The position numbers were made by a program, and so were the translations under genes. A DNA stretch of 9,450 nucleotides from an uncultured Clostridia bacterium. Its GTDB lineage: Bacteria > Bacillota > Clostridia > Oscillospirales > Acutalibacteraceae. The DNA is taken from NCBI GenBank assembly GCA_944384865.1, contig CALWVC010000046.1, positions 1-9,450 on the forward strand, read 5' to 3'. Below, in pieces: positions 6,901 to 9,450 of the stretch. The stretch's first letter is position 1, and every line of letters begins with the position of its first letter. The notes under the pieces were generated by a model, which saw only the letters and a list, made by a program, of their open reading frames with translations, did not search any database and was not told where the DNA came from.

Positions 6901-6931
6901 GCCGTGTTCCGTTGTTCGGAGCGCGGCTTTT
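6901..6931 (+). terminator. Rho-independent terminator after tyrS
   Basis: GCCGTGTTCCG (6901-6911) pairs with CGGAGCGCGGC (6917-6927) using two G-T wobbles, with a 5-base loop, followed by TTTTGT. It lies 76 bases after the tyrS stop. Confidence 0.85.
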
Positions 6932-7246
6932 GTATATCGTGTTTTAAATTGTGTTGCACGGCCGTTTCATGGTCATGTATCCGCATAACATGGCAGGGCG
7001 CCTTTTGCAGGTTTTTGAAAGTCTGCGGCGCGGCAGAAAGAGTTGCGCCGGAGGTAGAATAATATAAAAACGATAAAAGGAGCAGGGTGGTCGCGGAGAG
7101 AATAGAAAGGCAGTTTGCAGTTTTGCACTGCGGCGCCGGAGGGCTTTCATCTGCTGGGCGGTGAGAACAGTTTTATCATCTACATTTATATAATAACTTA
7201 CTATTTATAAAAAAATATCATATATGACATCGAAATGTGATTCACT
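6932..7246. other. Intergenic stretch without a supported gene
   Basis: No convincing gene is seen between the tyrS terminator and the XRE promoter. The first half (about 6955-7170) is GC-rich with several short complementary blocks, such as GCGCC/GGCGC and GCAG/CTGC near 7000-7050. The second half (about 7170-7246) is very AT-rich. A 25-codon frame starting with GTG at 7087 has a fair ribosome site (AAAAGGAG, 7075-7082) but no recognisable product. GTGATTCAC (7237-7245), an odd palindrome touching the XRE -35 box, could be an operator. Confidence 0.6.
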
Positions 7247-7274
7247 TTGACCTACAATATATCCATAATATTCT
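7247..7274 (+). promoter_or_regulatory. Probable promoter of the XRE regulator gene
   Basis: TTGACC (7247-7252) is followed after 16 bases by TATTCT (7269-7274). The -35 is good and the -10 moderate. The start of transcription would fall near 7281, leaving a very short leader. Confidence 0.5.
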
Positions 7275-7292
7275 ACATGGATGGTGGGGGTT

Positions 7293-7496
7293 ATGGATTA
7301 CATGTATATGATAGGAAAAAATTTGCGTCGGATCAGAAAAAGTCGAAAAATTTCTCTGCTCACTGTATCTGTCGATTTGCAAATGGGTCAGCATAATCTT
7401 GGTAATATTGAACGTGGCCTTGGCAATCCGGAATTAAAAACACTGGTGCGTTTAGCAGATTACTACGGTGTACATATGAAAGAGCTGTTTGATTGA
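7293..7496 (+). CDS. Small XRE-family helix-turn-helix regulator
   Basis: A 67-residue protein that is essentially one DNA-binding domain of the Cro/C1 (XRE) type. IGKNLRRIRKSRKISLLTVS forms helix 1 and the start of helix 2. The MGQHNLGNIERGLGNPELKTLVRLADYYGV section gives the recognition helix, the typical xIERGxxNPxLxTLxxLA motif and the closing helices, ending in HMKELFD. There is no effector or dimerisation domain. The start is uncertain: GGTGG (7283-7287) fits the ATG at 7293 used here, but in-frame ATGs at 7281 and 7302 are possible. No neighbour gene shares its transcript, so its target is unknown; self-regulation is plausible. It sits in AT-rich DNA unlike the flanking GC-richer genes, which may indicate acquisition. 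Confidence 0.88.
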   Translation: MDYMYMIGKNLRRIRKSRKISLLTVSVDLQMGQHNLGNIERGLGNPELKTLVRLADYYGVHMKELFD

Positions 7497-7502
7497 TAAA
7501 TA

Positions 7503-7546
7503 GATGCTGAAGAGAAATGGATGTTGAAGACAGATGGATGCTGAAG
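7503..7546. repeat. 17-base imperfect tandem repeat, about 2.6 copies
   Basis: Copies at 7503-7519, 7520-7536 and 7537-7546 (partial) share the core GATGYTGAAG. The two full copies agree at 14 of 17 bases. The array begins six bases after the XRE stop codon. Confidence 0.75.
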
Positions 7547-7741
7547 CTTTGTTTGAAAAAGATATTTTAATTTTGCGTTTTGCTGTGGAGGATCTCTGCT
7601 TTTTAGTTCTGTCATGATGCCGGCATGAGAATTGCGTTGCGGTTTTCTGTAATAGACGTCAGATTGTGATCAAATGACTATTTTTAAAAATATGGATGTT
7701 TTTGATTGTTGCTGCAATAAAAAGCAGTCTGATTTCAAAGC

Positions 7742-7799
7742 GCTGTGTTTTTCGCCGCTAAAACTCCAGGCTACGAAACCGTCGTGGCGAAAAAACAGC
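7742..7799. repeat. 14-bp inverted repeat with 29-base loop
   Basis: GCTGTGTTTTTCGCC (7742-7756) is complementary to GGCGAAAAAACAGC (7786-7799) with a single bulged G. TTTT follows after one base, so it could act as a weak terminator ahead of the next promoter. It could also be the hairpin of a small RNA or the trace of a small element. Function is not shown. Confidence 0.6.
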
Positions 7800-7812
7800 T
7801 TTTCAGTTATTG

Positions 7813-7841
7813 TTTATAGAAAGCTGCAATTCGTATATAAT
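7813..7841 (+). promoter_or_regulatory. Promoter of the 95-residue protein gene
   Basis: TATAAT (7836-7841) is perfect and TTTATA (7813-7818) matches four of six -35 positions at 17-base spacing. The start would be near 7848, about 31 bases before the ATG. Confidence 0.7.
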
Positions 7842-7878
7842 GGAGCCGTACGGATACACTATGTCTGAGGTGATCTGT

Positions 7879-8166
7879 ATGGCGAAACAAGGAATGAAGC
7901 GAACCGAACGTACGCATACGCAGCCGCGCAATGATACGCCGCCTGTTCCTGAAATTCAAGGGAAGGCGAAACACACAAGCAAGCGCGCCCGTCCGATTAT
8001 TGCGGGCACACAAGCGCCCGCGTTAAAAGTATATCACACAACGCCGGTTGCATCTGCACAAAAGACGGAGAAGCCTGTTTCAGATGCTTATCCTGTTATT
8101 GACAACGATCTTGCGCGGGATAATGTTGAAAACGATTTGACTGCCGCCGATTTACAGGATTTATAA
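7879..8166 (+). CDS. Hypothetical 95-residue protein, basic/proline-rich N-terminus and acidic C-terminus
   Basis: I do not recognise this protein. GAGGTGATC (7867-7875) lies just before the ATG and marks it as a real translated gene; upstream in-frame codons lack such a site. Residues 1-40 are strongly basic with Pro and Gln (MAKQGMKRTERTHTQPRN, KRARPI). The middle (41-65) holds IIAGTQAPALKVYHTTPV. The end is acidic (VIDNDLARDNVENDLTAADLQDL). There is no signal peptide, membrane segment or cysteine, and low hydrophobicity suggests a largely disordered protein. It has its own promoter and terminator, so it is a single-gene unit. Nucleic-acid or ribosome contact through the basic part is one guess; a sporulation or stress role is equally open. 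Confidence 0.75.
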   Translation: MAKQGMKRTERTHTQPRNDTPPVPEIQGKAKHTSKRARPIIAGTQAPALKVYHTTPVASAQKTEKPVSDAYPVIDNDLARDNVENDLTAADLQDL

Positions 8167-8223
8167 CGGGATTTTTCTTTAATAAGGTTGGCTGATATTT
8201 AAAAAGCATATGAGGATCAGACT

Positions 8224-8253
8224 ACCGGCCCTGTCTTAGACGGGGCCGGTTTT
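8224..8253 (+). terminator. Strong terminator after the 95-residue protein gene
   Basis: ACCGGCCCTGTC (8224-8235) pairs with GACGGGGCCGGT (8239-8250), 12 base pairs with one T-G wobble and a TTA loop, followed by a short T run. It starts 58 bases after the stop codon. Confidence 0.88.
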
Positions 8254-8602
8254 ATGCTGAAATGCGGAGCGGAAATCAAAAGCGTTTTTAAACGGTACGG
8301 AGACAGTGTGGTGGATTCGGATATATGGTGTATTATAATTTTTTGCAAAGTGGTGGATTCGGATATATGGTGTATTATAATTTTTTGCAAAAAGGTGTTT
8401 CGGGCGTTTCACGGCGGCTTCGGTTGTATATCTTTCTGATTCAGCAATCGTTGTCGGCTTGACGGCGGCAAACATGCTCAAAATGTTTCCGTAAAGCGGG
8501 TGTGCTGCGGATTATCACAGTTTCTACAGTTTCAGTTCTATATCGGTTTATTACACGATGATTTGTTTTGGAAATGTTGTTTCGTTTACGTTGTAATTAT
8601 TC
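8254..8602. other. Non-coding stretch with a tandem duplication
   Basis: No gene with a ribosome site is supported between the terminator and the methyltransferase promoter. The notable content is the exact 42-base duplication. The remainder shows no structure I can name. Confidence 0.6.
8308..8391. repeat. Exact 42-bp tandem duplication
   Basis: Bases 8308-8349 are repeated without a mismatch at 8350-8391. Each copy carries TATAAT (8334-8339 and 8376-8381) and ends in a T run with TTTGCAAA. The lack of divergence implies a recent duplication, probably by replication slippage, or active homogenisation. No good -35 box lies at the right distance from either TATAAT. Confidence 0.95.
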
Positions 8603-8631
8603 TTGACCCGGCAGCGCGTGGGGCGTATAAT
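8603..8631 (+). promoter_or_regulatory. Promoter of the rRNA methyltransferase gene
   Basis: TTGACC (8603-8608), a 17-base spacer and TATAAT (8626-8631) form a strong sigma-A promoter. Transcription should begin near 8638, about 24 bases before the start codon. Confidence 0.9.
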
Positions 8632-8661
8632 AAACATATTAAACAAAAAGGGTTGAATCGA

Positions 8662-9450
8662 TTGGATTTTTTGGCGCCGTGCCTGTTTGGCACAGAGGGA
8701 TTGCTGGCGGATGAGCTCAGACGCATGGGCGCACAGGAGGTGCTGGCAGAAAACGGGGCGGTCTTATTTTCCGGCGGCGACGATCTGTTGGCACGGGCAA
8801 ATATTTGCTCGCGTATTGCCGAGCGGATTTTAGTTGTCGTTGGCAATTTTGAAGCACATGATTTTGAACAGCTGTTTTCACAGGTTAGGGCGCTGCCGTG
8901 GGAGCGGTATATCGGCAGTCGGGATGCATTTCCGGTTAAGGGCTGGTCGCTGCATTCGACGTTGCATTCGGTGCCCGATTGCCAGTCTATCATTAAAAAG
9001 GCGATTGTGGAGCGGTTAAAACCGCATTATGGTATACAATGGTTTGAAGAGAGCGGTGCGAAAAACCAGATTCAGTTTTCGGCGATGAAAAACAGGTTTC
9101 GGCTCATGATCGACACCTCTGGCGAGGGGCTGCACAAACGGGGCTATCGGGCGCAGGCGACCGCTGCGCCGATTAAAGAAACGCTGGCCGCGGCCATGGC
9201 GTATGCCGCGCGGATTTATCCGGACAGCGTGATGTATGACCCGTTTTGCGGCAGCGGTACCATCCTGATTGAATCGGCATTGATTGCCAACCATATTGCG
9301 CCGGGACTGCATCGTGGGTTTGCGGCGCAGGGCCTGCCATGGGTAAAGCAAACCGTCTGGCGGCAGGAGCTGGATCGGGCGCTGTCCGATATCCGCCGCA
9401 CGTCGGATTTTAAAGCCACCGGCAGCGATATCGACCCGCAGGCGCTGAAG
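8662..9450 (+). CDS. THUMP-domain 23S rRNA guanine-N2 methyltransferase-like protein (3' truncated by window)
   Basis: The first 263 residues of a SAM-dependent RNA methyltransferase of the RlmL/YpsC type, which makes N2-methylguanine in 23S rRNA; the exact base is not deducible here. The frame is open from TTG at 8662 to the window end. The N-terminus (FLAPCLFGTEGLLADELRRMG) is the family's ferredoxin-like start. A THUMP domain spans about residues 40-155 and includes SVPDCQSIIKKAIVERL. LHKRGYR and the APIKETLAAAM segment lead into the Rossmann-like catalytic domain, with its SAM-binding DPFCGSGT at 193-200. The catalytic motif IV lies beyond the window. TTG is chosen because AAAGGG (8647-8652) is nine bases upstream, no ATG or GTG is near, and the alignment to relatives starts there. 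A second TTG at 8653 is too close to the site. Confidence 0.92.
   Translation, partial: MDFLAPCLFGTEGLLADELRRMGAQEVLAENGAVLFSGGDDLLARANICSRIAERILVVVGNFEAHDFEQLFSQVRALPWERYIGSRDAFPVKGWSLHSTLHSVPDCQSIIKKAIVERLKPHYGIQWFEESGAKNQIQFSAMKNRFRLMIDTSGEGLHKRGYRAQATAAPIKETLAAAMAYAARIYPDSVMYDPFCGSGTILIESALIANHIAPGLHRGFAAQGLPWVKQTVWRQELDRALSDIRRTSDFKATGSDIDPQALK

Larger units (their letters stand above)
7497..7812. other. Non-coding stretch after the XRE gene
   Basis: I see no supported gene here. It holds a short imperfect tandem repeat directly behind the XRE stop (7503-7546), the palindrome ATGCCGGCAT (7617-7626) and a long inverted repeat (7742-7799). No clear terminator for the XRE gene is visible. 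Confidence 0.6.

Noticed and set aside
6969..7067. Frame of 32 codons starting at ATG 6969
   Set aside because: No ribosome site and it starts behind the tyrS terminator; codon content alone is not enough.
7082..7096. AGGGTGGTCGCGG resembles a T-box sequence (AGGGTGGNACCGCG)
   Set aside because: Two central bases are missing, no Stem I or specifier loop is visible upstream, and neither a matching terminator nor a synthetase or amino-acid gene follows.
7087..7164. Short frame with GTG start and a fair ribosome site (AAAAGGAG)
   Set aside because: Only 25 codons, no recognisable product, no clear promoter, and it ends without a terminator.
8236..8481. Reverse-strand 81-residue frame with an internal 14-residue repeat
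   Set aside because: The repeat is only the 42-base DNA duplication read in frame. The frame starts in no promoter context and runs into the terminator at 8224-8253.

Overview
The window looks like chromosomal DNA of a Gram-positive Clostridia-type bacterium (Bacillota), possibly Oscillospiraceae. This is inferred from near-consensus sigma-A promoters, AGGAGG-type ribosome sites, a canonical T-box riboswitch on tyrS, Clostridia-like CorA and TyrS proteins, moderate GC and AT-rich spacers. All supported genes lie on the + strand. Most of the window is housekeeping or accessory chromosome. I see no integrase, transposase, CRISPR array or phage module.

Layout. (1) 1-2805: the 3' end of an ABC transporter ATPase gene overlaps a large ABC permease gene by 23 bases, followed by a hairpin terminator. 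The permease has about nine membrane segments and a C-terminal domain of about 370 residues that is probably extracytoplasmic. (2) 2943-3210: a perfect-consensus promoter drives tRNA-Met(CAT) and tRNA-Glu(TTC), ending in a strong terminator. (3) 3211-5188: two adjacent perfect inverted repeats lie upstream of an extended -10 promoter. A long leader rich in possible helices then precedes a CorA-family metal channel, a GNAT acetyltransferase and a probable terminator. (4) 5274-6931: promoter, T-box leader with a tyrosine (TAC) specifier, tyrS and a terminator. The TyrS carries an unusual KMSKS-loop sequence. (5) 6932-7878: mostly non-coding, AT-rich DNA with one solo XRE-type regulator, a 17-base tandem repeat and a long inverted repeat. 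(6) 7813-8253: a self-contained promoter, gene and terminator for a 95-residue protein I do not recognise. (7) 8254-8661: non-coding, with an exact 42-base tandem duplication carrying a TATAAT in each copy. (8) 8662 to the end: the 5' part of a THUMP-type rRNA methyltransferase gene with its own strong promoter and a TTG start.

A functional theme is translation (two tRNAs, TyrS under tRNA-sensing control, an rRNA methyltransferase), alongside membrane transport. No undescribed multi-gene system is evident. The best candidates for something new are the CorA leader, the YLSKK variant of TyrS, the 95-residue protein and the 42-base duplication.
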